Below are positions 48,161 to 56,886 of a stretch of DNA of 64,000 nucleotides, one piece after another. The notes beneath the pieces are model-generated. The model made no database searches, was not told where the DNA came from, and was given only the letters and a program-made list of their open reading frames with translations. Positions within the stretch are counted from its first letter, which is position 1. Each line of letters begins with the position of its first letter. The stretch is from Carnobacterium mobile DSM 4848 (GTDB lineage: Bacteria; Bacillota; Bacilli; Lactobacillales; Carnobacteriaceae), in the NCBI RefSeq assembly GCF_000744825.1, contig NZ_JQMR01000001.1, forward strand, positions 1,358,501-1,422,500. Reading direction: 5' to 3'. Made by a program: the position numbers and the translations under genes.

Positions 48161-49267
48161 ATGAAATTTTTTAAAGATTCAAAGCTGTTCTTTTGGACAA
48201 TGTGGCTGTTAGCAGTCGTCGTTATTGTTTATTTTGCCACACGAATCAGCTTTGTTTTCCATCCAATTTTCGTTTTATTTTCAACGCTCTTTATTCCCGT
48301 TTTAAGTGCAGGTTTTTTATTTTACTTATTTAATCCTTTGGTTAAACTCTTACAAAAAGTAAAACTCAAACGCAGTTATGCCGTTATGTTAGTTATGATC
48401 CTCTTTCTTGGTGGAGCAGCTGCTTTTATTATTAAGACCGTACCTGTCTTGATGGAACAATTATCAGATTTGGTTACTAATATACCAGCTATTATTTCAG
48501 ATATTGAAATACAAGCCAAAGATTTGACCTTATTTTCCAAATCCAATAATGTGGATCTTGAAGAGACACTGAATCGTTTAAATATATCACTTGATGCTAT
48601 TTCGAAAACCATTTTATCTAGCGTTACAACTAGTATCAGTTCTATCCTGGCAATGGTCGCTAACTTAACGATTGTCTTGATCACAGTGCCCATTATGCTG
48701 TTTTATATGTTTCATGACGGTGAAAAATTTCAACCGGCTGTTGCCAATTTATTTCCCGAAAAATATAAAAAACACGTTATTGAACTGCTCCATCAAACAA
48801 ATGAAGTGATTTCTGCTTATATCAGCGGAAAAGGATTAGCGAGTATTGTAGTGGCTATCTTAATATACTTTGGTTTTTTATTTATTGGACTGCCTTATAC
48901 GCTATTATTAGCAATCATTAACGGCGCTACCAATCTTATTCCTTATATTGGTCCTTTCATTGGCGCTGCTCCTGCATTTATTGTTGGCTTGACGATTTCT
49001 CCGGCAACAGCTTTTTTTGTTGCTTTGGTCGTATTTATTGTACAACAGCTTGATGCTAATTTCTTGACACCAAAATTCGTTGGGAAATCTTTAGCAATCC
49101 ACCCATTGACCATTATTATCATTTTATTAGTAGCAGGAAAAATGATGGGGATTGTGGGAATTATTTTTGGAGTCCCGGCTTTTGCAGTAATCAAAACAAT
49201 CATCATTTATATTAAATCTACTCGAATGTCTGCCATAGAAAACAAAAAAATTGAAGTAGAAAAGTAG
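48161..49267 (+). CDS. AI-2E family (PerM/YueF-like) membrane protein
   Basis: The 368-residue protein has about eight membrane helices: a pair at the start, LVMILFLGGAAAFIIKTVPVL, then a hydrophilic stretch (about residues 100-150). The family block ISAYISGKGLASIVVAILIYFGFLFIGLPYTLLLAIINGATNLIPYIGPFIGA follows, with QQLDANFLTPKFVGKSLAIHP. Members are varied exporters or antiporters; an AI-2 role should not be assumed. An AAAGGAGAC site precedes the ATG; a terminator follows. Confidence 0.93.
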   Translation: MKFFKDSKLFFWTMWLLAVVVIVYFATRISFVFHPIFVLFSTLFIPVLSAGFLFYLFNPLVKLLQKVKLKRSYAVMLVMILFLGGAAAFIIKTVPVLMEQLSDLVTNIPAIISDIEIQAKDLTLFSKSNNVDLEETLNRLNISLDAISKTILSSVTTSISSILAMVANLTIVLITVPIMLFYMFHDGEKFQPAVANLFPEKYKKHVIELLHQTNEVISAYISGKGLASIVVAILIYFGFLFIGLPYTLLLAIINGATNLIPYIGPFIGAAPAFIVGLTISPATAFFVALVVFIVQQLDANFLTPKFVGKSLAIHPLTIIIILLVAGKMMGIVGIIFGVPAFAVIKTIIIYIKSTRMSAIENKKIEVEK

Positions 49268-49277
49268 TTGTCATACT

Positions 49278-49329
49278 AAAAGCTCTCTTTCTTTCCAGTT
49301 ACGTATCGGAAATAAAAGAGAGCTTTTTT
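49278..49329. terminator. Bidirectional terminator
   Basis: AAAAGCTCTCTTT pairs with AAAGAGAGCTTTTTT around a 24-base loop, between the convergent AI-2E and VanZ genes. Confidence 0.8.
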
Positions 49330-49350
49330 ATAGAGTATTTCATATTCTGG

Positions 49351-49956
49351 CTACTTAGTTATCAGCCGTTTAACAAAACGAGCATTCATCAATTGGTACC
49401 CTACGAATAATCCCATATAATTTAAAAGCAAGTCGCTCACATTAAAAGATCCCAGCCCCACTATGTATTGAACAAGCTCTACTGAAAATAAAGGAATAAC
49501 TGTTTTTATCGCTAATTTCTTAAGATTCCACCGCTTCAAATAAGAACCTAATGGAATAAAACAAGCTAAGTTAAAGAACGTATCTACACCACTGCCATTT
49601 ACTAATTCTCCAATAAAAGCTAATGGATTTAGTGTCGTTCCATCCTGGCTGGAACTGTTAAAAAATAAGAAACCGATCAAGGCTATTCCATACACAAGTG
49701 TAGAGGATTTCAAACTATTTATACCTTTCATACGGTAAATAATGTGATAAAAGATCCCAACTAAAAGAAAAGCCAATCCTAAAGAGATCACCAATGAAAC
49801 AATCCGGGTATCTGGTAAACTATACATCGGCTTTAAATATAAGGCTAGCTTCTGTTGGAAGACGGTACGGTAAAACCAATTTGTACTGATGAAGCTGAGA
49901 AGTGCTAAAACGATGAAGAGACGGCGTTTATTTTTCTTTCCTTTGAATAGTTGCAT
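49351..49956 (-). CDS. VanZ-family membrane protein
   Basis: The 201-residue protein has about five membrane helices. The VanZ pattern is visible: NPLAFIGELVNGSGVDTFFNLACFIPLGSYL, then PLFSVELVQYIVGLGSFNVSDLLLNYMGLFVGY, with the conserved N, E-Q and D-N positions. VanZ homologues alter lipoglycopeptide sensitivity in some species, but most chromosomal copies have unknown roles. An AGGAGT site precedes the ATG. Confidence 0.88.
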   Translation of the reverse strand: MQLFKGKKNKRRLFIVLALLSFISTNWFYRTVFQQKLALYLKPMYSLPDTRIVSLVISLGLAFLLVGIFYHIIYRMKGINSLKSSTLVYGIALIGFLFFNSSSQDGTTLNPLAFIGELVNGSGVDTFFNLACFIPLGSYLKRWNLKKLAIKTVIPLFSVELVQYIVGLGSFNVSDLLLNYMGLFVGYQLMNARFVKRLITK

Positions 49957-50029
49957 AACTTACTCCTATTGTGCATTTTGTATAATTTTTTCTCCTTCTA
50001 TAGTAGCATGTGATCGCACAAATGGGAAT

Positions 50030-50055
50030 AAAAAACAAACAAACGTTCTTGTTTG
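50030..50055 (-). terminator. Terminator of ohrR-ohr
   Basis: On the minus strand CAAACAA and TTGTTTG flank a 6-base loop, followed by a T-rich tract. A second hairpin (AACCTTAAT / ATTAAGGTT, 50108-50158) lies nearer to ohr. Confidence 0.55.
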
Positions 50056-50220
50056 CTTAGGGAGCTAACTACTTGTTTGTGCTTAATTTTCTGTCTTTTT
50101 AGTATACAAAAACCTTAATTTCTAATTGCCTATTAAAAGGAACTAGCCATTAAGGTTTCTTTTGTCTATTGATTGAACGGCTGTCTGAACAGGTATCCAT
50201 CCTTGCCATTCTTTTTCAGC

Positions 50221-50625
50221 TTATTTTGCTTTTAATTCAACGTTTATGTTTCCTCTGGTAGCTTTAGAATAAGGACATACTTGATGAGCTTTTTCCATCC
50301 ATTCTAATGTTTCATCTGTTGAAAATCCACTGATTTCGCCTTCTAACACAACTTTTAGTTCAAAACCTTCGTTTGGATCATTATATAAAGCAACTGTACA
50401 GTCAATTGTACTTGCTGCTTTTATTTTTGCTTGTGAAAGAACTAATTCAAGAGCTCCATTAAAACAAGAACCGTATCCTGCTGCAAACAATTGTTCAGGA
50501 TTTGTTCCTTCCCCTTTACTGCCAGGGGCTGATATTTTGTATTCAACAGAATGATCTGGAGAATGAGTTTCACCGTTTCTGCCGCCTGTGTTGATCATTT
50601 TTGTTTCATATAGTTTTGTCATCAT
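50221..50625 (-). CDS. ohr: Organic hydroperoxide resistance protein, OsmC/Ohr family
   Basis: This thiol peroxidase reduces organic hydroperoxides. The 134-residue protein has Ohr features: TGGRNGETHSPDHSVEY, NPEQLFAAGYGSCFNGALELV (first cysteine, near residue 54), and AHQVCPYSKATRGNINVEL (second cysteine, near residue 118). It overlaps the end of ohrR by 20 bp, so the two are translationally coupled. An AGGAGGA site precedes the ATG. Confidence 0.95.
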   Translation of the reverse strand: MMTKLYETKMINTGGRNGETHSPDHSVEYKISAPGSKGEGTNPEQLFAAGYGSCFNGALELVLSQAKIKAASTIDCTVALYNDPNEGFELKVVLEGEISGFSTDETLEWMEKAHQVCPYSKATRGNINVELKAK

Positions 50626-51058
50626 TTATTCCTCCTAGTTTTGTAGTTAACTCGTTGAGTTGAGCAATTAAAGCAAAATATTCTTTTTCATCAAAATTTA
50701 AAAGAGAAAGACAATTAGCAATCTTTTTAAGCAACTCATCCTTTATGTCATTTGCTTTTTTTGTTGGCTTGATCATTACTTGTCTTTCGTCTTCCGGATT
50801 ACGATTTCGAGTAATATAGCCGTTTTTTTCCATTCTTTTCAGCATAGGAGTTAGCGTTCCGCTATCCAATACCAACCTTTTCCCTAACGTTTGAACGCTT
50901 TGTTCTGGTTCTTCCCATAATAAAAGCAGTGTTAAGTATTGTGGATAAGTTAATGAAAAAGGTTCCAGAATAGGACGATAAAATTTTGTAAACTGTTTGG
51001 ATAAAGTATAAGTTGAAAAGCATAACTGCTCTTCTAATAAAAAATGATTGCCTTTCAT
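50606..51058 (-). CDS. ohrR: MarR-family organic peroxide sensor OhrR
   Basis: The 150-residue MarR protein has the peroxide-sensing N-terminal cysteine in EEQLCFSTYTLSKQFTKFYRPIL (Cys near residue 12). A winged helix contains LVLDSGTLTPMLKRMEKNGYITR and RNPEDERQVMIKPT. It represses ohr and itself until oxidised. The ATG at 51058 is chosen because AGGAGG lies 6 bases upstream; the longer frame starts inside the operator. Confidence 0.95.
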   Translation of the reverse strand: MKGNHFLLEEQLCFSTYTLSKQFTKFYRPILEPFSLTYPQYLTLLLLWEEPEQSVQTLGKRLVLDSGTLTPMLKRMEKNGYITRNRNPEDERQVMIKPTKKANDIKDELLKKIANCLSLLNFDEKEYFALIAQLNELTTKLGGINDDKTI

Positions 51059-51083
51059 GTATTCCCTCCTGTTTAAGTTGTGC

Positions 51084-51096
51084 ACAATTTAATTGT
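51084..51096. promoter_or_regulatory. OhrR operator
   Basis: ACAATTTAATTGT is a perfect palindrome matching OhrR boxes (TACAATT-type). It overlaps the -10 of the ohrR promoter, the expected place for autorepression. Confidence 0.88.
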
Positions 51097-51120
51097 ACTC
51101 CGCATAAATGTAAAATGCAA
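51092..51120 (-). promoter_or_regulatory. Promoter of ohrR-ohr
   Basis: On the minus strand: TTGCAT, 17-base spacer, TACAAT. The -10 is inside the OhrR palindrome. Confidence 0.85.
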
Positions 51121-51137
51121 ACCTTTTCTATCAGCTT

Positions 51138-51185
51138 AAAAAAATACACTTATCCTCTCTCAATGAAAGAGAGTCGATAAGTGTA
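51138..51185 (-). terminator. Terminator of the MFS-HAD operon
   Basis: On the minus strand TACACTTATC.CTCTC-type arms form a long stem (TACACTTATC / GATAAGTGTA plus CTCTC / GAGAG), then a T7 run. Confidence 0.88.
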
Positions 51186-51201
51186 CAAGAATACAAACTG
51201 C

Positions 51202-51906
51202 TTATTTAACGAGTTGTTTTTGTAAGATTTGATAAAGTTCTTCTAACGATTGGATTTGGTAATCAGGTTCGATACCCGTTTTGTTTACTTTGTTTTCAGG
51301 ATTGAACCAACAAGTAGCGATGCCGGCTAGTTGACCGCCTTTGATATCTGAAGTAAGAGAATCGCCAATGATCAATGTCTGTTCTTTTGAAAAATTCGGA
51401 ATACGGGCAAAAACATAGTCAAAATATTCTTTCATAGGTTTTTGATAACCCGTATCTTCTGAAACAAAAATATCTTTAAACAATGGATAAAGTCCTGAAT
51501 CCTGTAACCGTCTGTATTGTGTCTTTGAAATGCCATTAGTTACGATATACAAATCATAATCATCTTTTAATTCCTGAACCAAATCAAATGCACCCATCAT
51601 TAAATCGTGTCCTTCATTTAAGTAATTGCGGTACTTTTGTTCAAATAAAATCCCATCAATTTCTTTTTCCAGCTCTTTAAATAGAGTAGAAAAACGTGTA
51701 TTGACCACTTCGTCACGTCCAATTTTTCCTTCTTCAAATGCTTTCCATAGACTTTGATTAATTTGGCCGTACCGAGATTCAATTTCTGCTGTTAATAAGA
51801 GCTGTTGTTCTTCAAAAAGTAACGTTAAAGCTTGTTTTTCTGCTGCACCAAAATCAAGTAACGTATCGTCCACATCAAATAGTAATGTTCGGTAATTTTT
51901 CATCAT
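51202..51906 (-). CDS. HAD-superfamily phosphatase, YjjG/YfnB type
   Basis: The 234-residue protein has HAD motif I LLFDVDDTLLDFGAAEKQAL at the N-terminus, motif II YIVTNGISKTQYRRL, and motif IV LIIGDSLTSDIKGGQLAGI. These match the noncanonical pyrimidine nucleotidase group YjjG/YfnB. It follows the MFS gene by 26 bp on the same strand, so the two are co-transcribed. The ATG at 51906 has an AGAGAG site; the longer frame overlaps the MFS gene. Confidence 0.88.
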   Translation of the reverse strand: MMKNYRTLLFDVDDTLLDFGAAEKQALTLLFEEQQLLLTAEIESRYGQINQSLWKAFEEGKIGRDEVVNTRFSTLFKELEKEIDGILFEQKYRNYLNEGHDLMMGAFDLVQELKDDYDLYIVTNGISKTQYRRLQDSGLYPLFKDIFVSEDTGYQKPMKEYFDYVFARIPNFSKEQTLIIGDSLTSDIKGGQLAGIATCWFNPENKVNKTGIEPDYQIQSLEELYQILQKQLVK

Positions 51907-51932
51907 TTCAATCTCTCTTTCATTTTTATATT

Positions 51933-53120
51933 TTAAATTTCTTTTTTTATGGCATAAAACAGTAGCAAGCAACCGAAGACTGCACTCAGCATCCCGACGG
52001 TTAGCATTGTATGAACCGTTGCATTATCTAACAACCAACCTCCTAGCCCATTTCCAAAAACACTTCCTAAAGTAGTTGCTCCAATCACCATAGTCTGACC
52101 TTTTACTTTATCCCCTTTTTTCATTAATTTGTTCACATAATAAGCTGATGCTGGAACATAGATTGCGAAAGAAAGCGCTTGGAATAATTGAGCAACATTG
52201 ATCATCCAAACGGTGCTGGATCCAAGAAACAACAGACTACGAACAACAAAGAAAAAGCTGGAAATTTTTAGTAATGAACTGCTTTTATATTTGGAAGCTA
52301 AATAACCAAATCCTAACATCGCCGGCAATTCTACAGAAGCTGCGATTGTTAAAGATAAACCAAAATCGCTATCCTTTCCGCCAAGGCTAGACATAATCTG
52401 CACTAAGTAACTGTTAATAATCGTATGAAATCCAAAAAGAAATACGATAGCTGTTAAAAAAAGAAGAAAACGTTCGTATTGTTTAAAAAAATGCAACAGG
52501 CTTTTAGGGCGTGTTGCTTCATTTGAGTGAAGACCGGATGGATCTCTGCTCAATTGTGTTTCCGTTGCGGGAAAAGTGACTACGAGAAGTAAAAAGATCA
52601 GATATAAAGAAATACAGAGAATCGGGATAATATTTGCACTGTACTTATTAAGCGCTCTTCCTAGAAAAAAGGAAATAAAAGCAAAAGAAAGTGAGCCTAC
52701 TCCTCTCGTTAAGCCATAATTGATCTCTAGCCCTTCATTAATGTGTTCAAAAATTAGTGAATTGAGCAAAGGCTGTAATGTAAGTGTTAATGAAGTTACG
52801 CCAATATATAATGCTGTACTGATAAGAAGATTATCCGGTTCCGTAATTAATTTGATTAAAAAAAGGATATTCACGATTGCGATAGAAGAAATCACCTTTT
52901 TTAAAGATAGACTGCTTAACTGATCAACCAAAAAGCCAACTGCAGGCTGCAACACAACCGAAAAGATATTTACCAGCGCTAGTATCACACCAATTTGCTG
53001 ATTTTCAAAGTTTTTTGCCAACAAAAATACTGATGCAAAACCATAAATGGCACAAAAACACATCCAATAAAGGCTTTGTAAACCGGCATACTTTAAAGTT
53101 AAAGAGGTATGTTTAGTCAT
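51933..53120 (-). CDS. MFS transporter
   Basis: The 395-residue protein has about 12 helices with MFS features: VSLVNIFSVVLQPAVGFLVDQLSS-type loop 2-3 (here LVNIFSVVLQPAVGFLVDQL) and LGFGYLASKYKSSSLLKIS in the second half. Layout resembles the LacY/oligosaccharide symporter branch, but the substrate is unknown. It forms an operon with the HAD gene and is divergent from a Crp/Fnr regulator. Confidence 0.8.
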   Translation of the reverse strand: MTKHTSLTLKYAGLQSLYWMCFCAIYGFASVFLLAKNFENQQIGVILALVNIFSVVLQPAVGFLVDQLSSLSLKKVISSIAIVNILFLIKLITEPDNLLISTALYIGVTSLTLTLQPLLNSLIFEHINEGLEINYGLTRGVGSLSFAFISFFLGRALNKYSANIIPILCISLYLIFLLLVVTFPATETQLSRDPSGLHSNEATRPKSLLHFFKQYERFLLFLTAIVFLFGFHTIINSYLVQIMSSLGGKDSDFGLSLTIAASVELPAMLGFGYLASKYKSSSLLKISSFFFVVRSLLFLGSSTVWMINVAQLFQALSFAIYVPASAYYVNKLMKKGDKVKGQTMVIGATTLGSVFGNGLGGWLLDNATVHTMLTVGMLSAVFGCLLLFYAIKKEI

Positions 53121-53196
53121 TTTTATTTTTCCTTTCTCATATTGTCATAAAAAATCGTTTGCTGTTCTTAAACAGAATAACATTCCTTCTTGTAAT

Positions 53197-53220
53197 TTAG
53201 TATGAGAAATCTCATACTAA
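53197..53220. promoter_or_regulatory. 24-bp perfect palindrome between MFS and Crp/Fnr genes
   Basis: TTAGTATGAGA and TCTCATACTAA are perfect 11-bp arms separated by AA. The site lies 16 bp upstream of the Crp/Fnr start and 77 bp from the MFS start. A TTGTAA -35-like hexamer stands just before it. It is unlike FNR (TTGAT-N4-ATCAA), CRP (TGTGA-N6-TCACA) or PrfA boxes. It is probably the operator of the adjacent regulator. Confidence 0.7.
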
Positions 53221-53235
53221 TAATGAGGTGAGTTG

Positions 53236-53904
53236 ATGAAAGCTGAAAATAATCAAGAAATAATTAACGCTTATCTAAGCGATGTAAAAGTTCAATCCCT
53301 ATTCTCTAAAAATTTTCTTCCTTATGCTACTATTCATACATTTAAAGAGAAAGAGATGTTAACAAACGAAGGAGAAGCTTTTCCTTACCTTTATTACTTA
53401 GTTTCTGGTAAAGCTAAAGTATTTATGACGCATAAAAATGGGAAAGTATCTCTAATTAATTTTTTAACCGAGTATTCGCTTATTGGAGATTTAGGTTTAG
53501 TCGGAGTTGAGACTCAAGCAAAAGGCATTCAAGCTATGGAAGATTGTGTTTGTATTGCTTTTTCTTTAAAAGAATGTGGTCAGAAGTTGCTGCAAGATGT
53601 TTATTTTTTACAACAATTATGCAAGACATTAGGAGAAAGAACACTGACAAGAACAAAAAATTACGCGAAAAATAGCGGTTATCCATTAGAAAACCGACTA
53701 GCTGCTTTTATTCTGCTTACTGAAAAAAAGAATAGCTATAGTGAAAAGCATACTGAAGCTTCTGATTATCTAAACGTCAGCTATCGTCATCTTCTTTATG
53801 TACTTAAACAATTTTGTGAAAAGGGCTGGTTAAAAAAAGATGGCAGAAACTACTGGTTGCAGAACAAAGAACAACTAAAAAAATTGGCGGATGAATTGGA
53901 ATAG
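53236..53904 (+). CDS. Crp/Fnr-family transcriptional regulator (YeiL-like)
   Basis: The 222-residue protein has an N-terminal cyclic-nucleotide-like barrel (KEKEMLTNEGEAFPYLYYLVSGKAKVFM; LINFLTEYSLIGDLGLVG) and a C-terminal winged helix (ASDYLNVSYRHLLYVLKQFCEKGWL). Cysteines at DCVCIAF, KECGQ, QLCKT and QFCEK are scattered rather than forming an FNR-type cluster. It resembles YeiL-type regulators. A GAGGTGAG site precedes the ATG at 53236. It is divergent from the MFS-HAD operon, the probable target. Confidence 0.85.
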   Translation: MKAENNQEIINAYLSDVKVQSLFSKNFLPYATIHTFKEKEMLTNEGEAFPYLYYLVSGKAKVFMTHKNGKVSLINFLTEYSLIGDLGLVGVETQAKGIQAMEDCVCIAFSLKECGQKLLQDVYFLQQLCKTLGERTLTRTKNYAKNSGYPLENRLAAFILLTEKKNSYSEKHTEASDYLNVSYRHLLYVLKQFCEKGWLKKDGRNYWLQNKEQLKKLADELE

Positions 53905-53962
53905 CCAATCTTTTTAGTTTCAATAGAGACAATTACATAACGTTACTTAATGCTCGAATAGC

Positions 53963-54540
53963 TTATTGGCTATTTTCAATCATCTCCTGTTCTAGCCCTT
54001 CATCATCTTTGATTTCGATCGAAGACAATTTTCCTTTTTCTTGGCTTTCTGCTTTTCCTGTCACAAGAGCTGTTTTTTCTTCTCCTTCATCTGTTGTATA
54101 GACTAAATGAACCTTAAAAACATAATGCTGAGAAGCATCTTTATCTTGGGTAACATCTATTCCATTTACCATTAATTGGTACTCTGAAGACTCTGCTTCA
54201 ATAGAGTATTTAAATCCCAGTCCATCAATGAATTTTTCATAGCCTGTTATTGTAAAGAAGTCGCCAAATCTTTCATCTAATAGATTATTTAATTTATCAC
54301 TGGCTGAGCTAGTTGTTTCTGGTTTTCATCAACTGTACGCGTTACGTAATAGTATTCTGTCAGAAGTTCTTCATCAGGTGCATTCAATAGTTGTTGCAGA
54401 ACATTTTCGATTGTTTGTCTATTTGGATCCTGAACTAATTGTTCACCATTTTTTGTATGATTTGCAGTACAAGCTACGAGCAGTAGCGAAAATAAACTCC
54501 CTATAAAGACAAAAACAGGTTTCTTTTGTCTTTTCACCAT
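53963..54540 (-). pseudogene. Lipoprotein gene with a one-base frameshift
   Basis: The first part (from the ATG at 54540) has a lipoprotein signal VFVFIGSLFSLLLVAC and reads to TRTVDENQ, then stops at 54289. The other frame continues without a stop from about 54325 through SDKLNNLLDERFGDFFTITG and VNGIDVTQDKDASQHYVF to 53963. Adding one A in the A4 run (54323-54326 as TTTT on the plus strand) joins them as VDEKPETTSSASDK, about 192 residues. The repaired protein is a small lipoprotein of unknown function. A real mutation, phase variation and sequencing error are all possible. Confidence 0.75.
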
Positions 54541-54623
54541 TAACTATTCCCTCCTTTTAAGTTGCTTATTTTTTGTATTTGAGACTGATTTAGAAAAAAA
54601 CTATATAAGCCCTTATACCGTAA

Positions 54624-54657
54624 GAAAAGAAATAACCTTTGTTGGTTATTTCTTTTC
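54624..54657 (-). terminator. Terminator of the OYE gene
   Basis: GAAAAGAAATAACC pairs with GGTTATTTCTTTTC around a five-base loop. It follows the stop at 54680, though the T run on the minus strand is short. Confidence 0.75.
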
Positions 54658-54679
54658 TTTTGAATAACGCTGCTTCACT

Positions 54680-55810
54680 TTAACGGTTTGTTTCAACAAT
54701 TGGAAGCCAGCCAGGGTTGCTTTCTACATATTCCCACATTGCATCAGGCAGCATTAAATCTGCTCGGTCTTGAGGATGAATTTCTGTACGAATAGCATCT
54801 TCTTTTCCTTCCTTAACTTTCTTGATCCAATCAGGCTCCACAATCAGTTCGCGCCCAACGGCAATTAGTGGAATTCCTAGATCCAAAGCATTGATAGCTT
54901 CATCAGGGGTTTGAATTAATCCAACCCCTATAATTGGAAAATCCTTTCCTACTTGTTCTTGAAGGATTTGAATAATTGGCTTCTTATTGCTCTTGTCCCG
55001 CATTGAACGTTGCATCACATTTCCGACTGAAACATGGAGATAATCTAATCCTTGATTTTTTAATTTGGCTACTAACTGTAACGTATCATCCAATGTAATG
55101 CCCGGTTCTTCCATTTCTTCAGGAGAAATTCGGTAACCGAGTATAAAGGGTTTTTCTGCATAGGTTTTGATAGCTTCTTTTGCTGCTTGTACGACTGCGA
55201 GTGGAAAGTTCATTCGCTTTTCAAGTGTACCTCCCCAAAAATCGTCTCTGCGATTCGAGTGTGGAGAAAAAAATTGTTGAATCAAATAGGTGTTTGCTCC
55301 ATGCAATTCAACACCGTCAAAGCCAGCTAGGATAGCTCTTCTAGTGGCTTCACCATAGGCTGTTACCAGTTCACGTACTTCTTCATCCGACAAGGCTCTT
55401 GGTGTCTCTGCAAAATCTCGAAGAGCTGGCACTGCGCTTGCACTAACCGGTTGTTCGCCTCTCAATGTTCTGCTTGTACCCATCCGTCCTACATGGAAAA
55501 TTTGCAAAATTGCTTTAGCACCTGTACTTTGAATGGACTTCGCTAATTTTGAAAGGCTCTCAATGCGATTATCAGAAGCTGCACTGAGTGATCCTGCAAA
55601 TTTTCCATTCTCCATTACTTGCGCACAAGAAGTAATCACTGCACCAAGACCTGCTGCTCTACGTTTATAATAATTGTGTTCATCGGTAGTTACCATGCCA
55701 TTTTCAAAAGATGAATTAGTCGTCATCGGCGCCATAATGACACGGTTGTTAATTGTTACACCAGATGCAAAGGTAAAAGGTTCAAATAATTTACTATAAT
55801 TTGGATTCAT
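54680..55810 (-). CDS. NADH:flavin oxidoreductase, Old Yellow Enzyme family
   Basis: The 376-residue FMN protein is a TIM barrel: LFEPFTFASGVTINNRVIMAPMTTNSS at the N-terminus, QIFHVGRMG, FDGVELHGANTYLIQQFFSPHSNRR (the H-x-x-N region, near residue 172) and IGVGLIQTPDEA / LIAVGRELIVEPDW. It lacks the C-terminal Fe-S and FAD domains of dienoyl-CoA reductases. The substrate is unknown, likely an activated alkene. It is monocistronic with AGGAGG before the ATG. Confidence 0.92.
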   Translation of the reverse strand: MNPNYSKLFEPFTFASGVTINNRVIMAPMTTNSSFENGMVTTDEHNYYKRRAAGLGAVITSCAQVMENGKFAGSLSAASDNRIESLSKLAKSIQSTGAKAILQIFHVGRMGTSRTLRGEQPVSASAVPALRDFAETPRALSDEEVRELVTAYGEATRRAILAGFDGVELHGANTYLIQQFFSPHSNRRDDFWGGTLEKRMNFPLAVVQAAKEAIKTYAEKPFILGYRISPEEMEEPGITLDDTLQLVAKLKNQGLDYLHVSVGNVMQRSMRDKSNKKPIIQILQEQVGKDFPIIGVGLIQTPDEAINALDLGIPLIAVGRELIVEPDWIKKVKEGKEDAIRTEIHPQDRADLMLPDAMWEYVESNPGWLPIVETNR

Positions 55811-56184
55811 TAGAAACCTCCTGATTTTTTATAAGTAAGATTTGATTTCATAATACTTCAAAGAAGTCTTTTTTCAAAGTAAAACCGACTCGGAGTTTGA
55901 TCGTTAGAATCTGAAATGAGTTTGCCTACCTTATCTTCGTTTTTTTTTGACACTTCAGGCACATAAAAAGGTTTTGTGGACCATATCTTTTTTTCCCCAC
56001 GCACTTAAGGTCTATATAATGGATTTATCTACCATAAAGCTATACAACCATACAGAATGAGGCGTTAAACAATTTTTAGCAGCTAAAATCGAATTATTTT
56101 AGCTGCAGTTGAAAAGCACAAAACCATAAATTTAACTTACCTATCATATGGAAAGGAATTCTTAATGCTTACTGTATGCAAAAT
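55811..56184. other. Intergenic region with one hairpin
   Basis: No gene is seen between the OYE start and the HAD terminator. It holds one strong hairpin, GCAGCTAAAAT / ATTTTAGCTGC (56079-56106), without a T tract, and a TATAAT at 56015-56020 with no good -35. The OYE promoter must lie near 55815-55900. Confidence 0.5.
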
Positions 56185-56230
56185 AAAAAAACTAGTCTTC
56201 TTCAATTCCTTATCGAAGAATGCTAGTTTT
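56185..56230 (-). terminator. Terminator of the beta-PGM-like gene
   Basis: On the minus strand ACTAGC.TTCTTC pairs with GAAGAAGACTAGT (one mismatch), followed by a T6 tract. Confidence 0.85.
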
Positions 56231-56244
56231 ACTTTTGTACAAGC

Positions 56245-56886
56245 TTAATTTTTTAATTCTGTAATGATTTCATTTAACCTTTTGATTTTTCCATCTGCAA
56301 GATCCTGATTGAAATTAAAGCGGTTGTCTTCTTTAGCCAATACATACATTCCAGCTGCTTTCCCTGCCCTTATGCCATAAGTAGAATCTTCGATCACAAG
56401 GCATTCTTCAGGCTTCACTTCTAATGTTTCAGCTGTTTTTAAGTAGATTTCTGGGTGTGGTTTTGACTGTTTAAACATTTCTCCACTTAAAATAGAATGA
56501 AAATAATGTTTAATATTGCATTGTTCTAAAACTTCTAGAATATTGCTGTGAGATGAAGAAGAAGCTAGAGCTATTTTATAATTTTCTTTGGTCAGCCAAT
56601 CAAGTACGAAAGTGATGTCTTGATCTACTATTTTTCTGAAATCAATCGGCATATCTTTATAAAATTCATCATAAGCTGCTTCATACTGGTTTTTATCTAG
56701 TTCTTTACCCCAAATTCGCTGAATAGCATCCCAAGTATCGACAGAACTGGAACCCACAATCTTATTCAATTCCTCGGTCTCTGTGTGAATATTATTATAT
56801 TTAAAAAACTCATGGAGCCTTTCGTAATAGACCGGTTCAGTGTCTACTATCACACCATCCATATCAAAAATAACTGCTTTTATCAT
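56245..56886 (-). CDS. HAD-superfamily hydrolase, beta-phosphoglucomutase-like
   Basis: The 213-residue protein has motif I VIFDMDGVIVDTEPVYYERL, motif II ALASSSSHSNILEVL, a lysine in KQSKPHPEIYL and motif IV CLVIEDSTYGIRAGKAAGM. This is the class IA HAD group that includes beta-phosphoglucomutase and sugar-phosphate phosphatases. No maltose phosphorylase or similar gene is beside it, so the substrate is unknown. The ATG at 56886 sits 6 bases after GGGAG; the upstream ATG at 56892 is too close. Confidence 0.88.
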   Translation of the reverse strand: MIKAVIFDMDGVIVDTEPVYYERLHEFFKYNNIHTETEELNKIVGSSSVDTWDAIQRIWGKELDKNQYEAAYDEFYKDMPIDFRKIVDQDITFVLDWLTKENYKIALASSSSHSNILEVLEQCNIKHYFHSILSGEMFKQSKPHPEIYLKTAETLEVKPEECLVIEDSTYGIRAGKAAGMYVLAKEDNRFNFNQDLADGKIKRLNEIITELKN

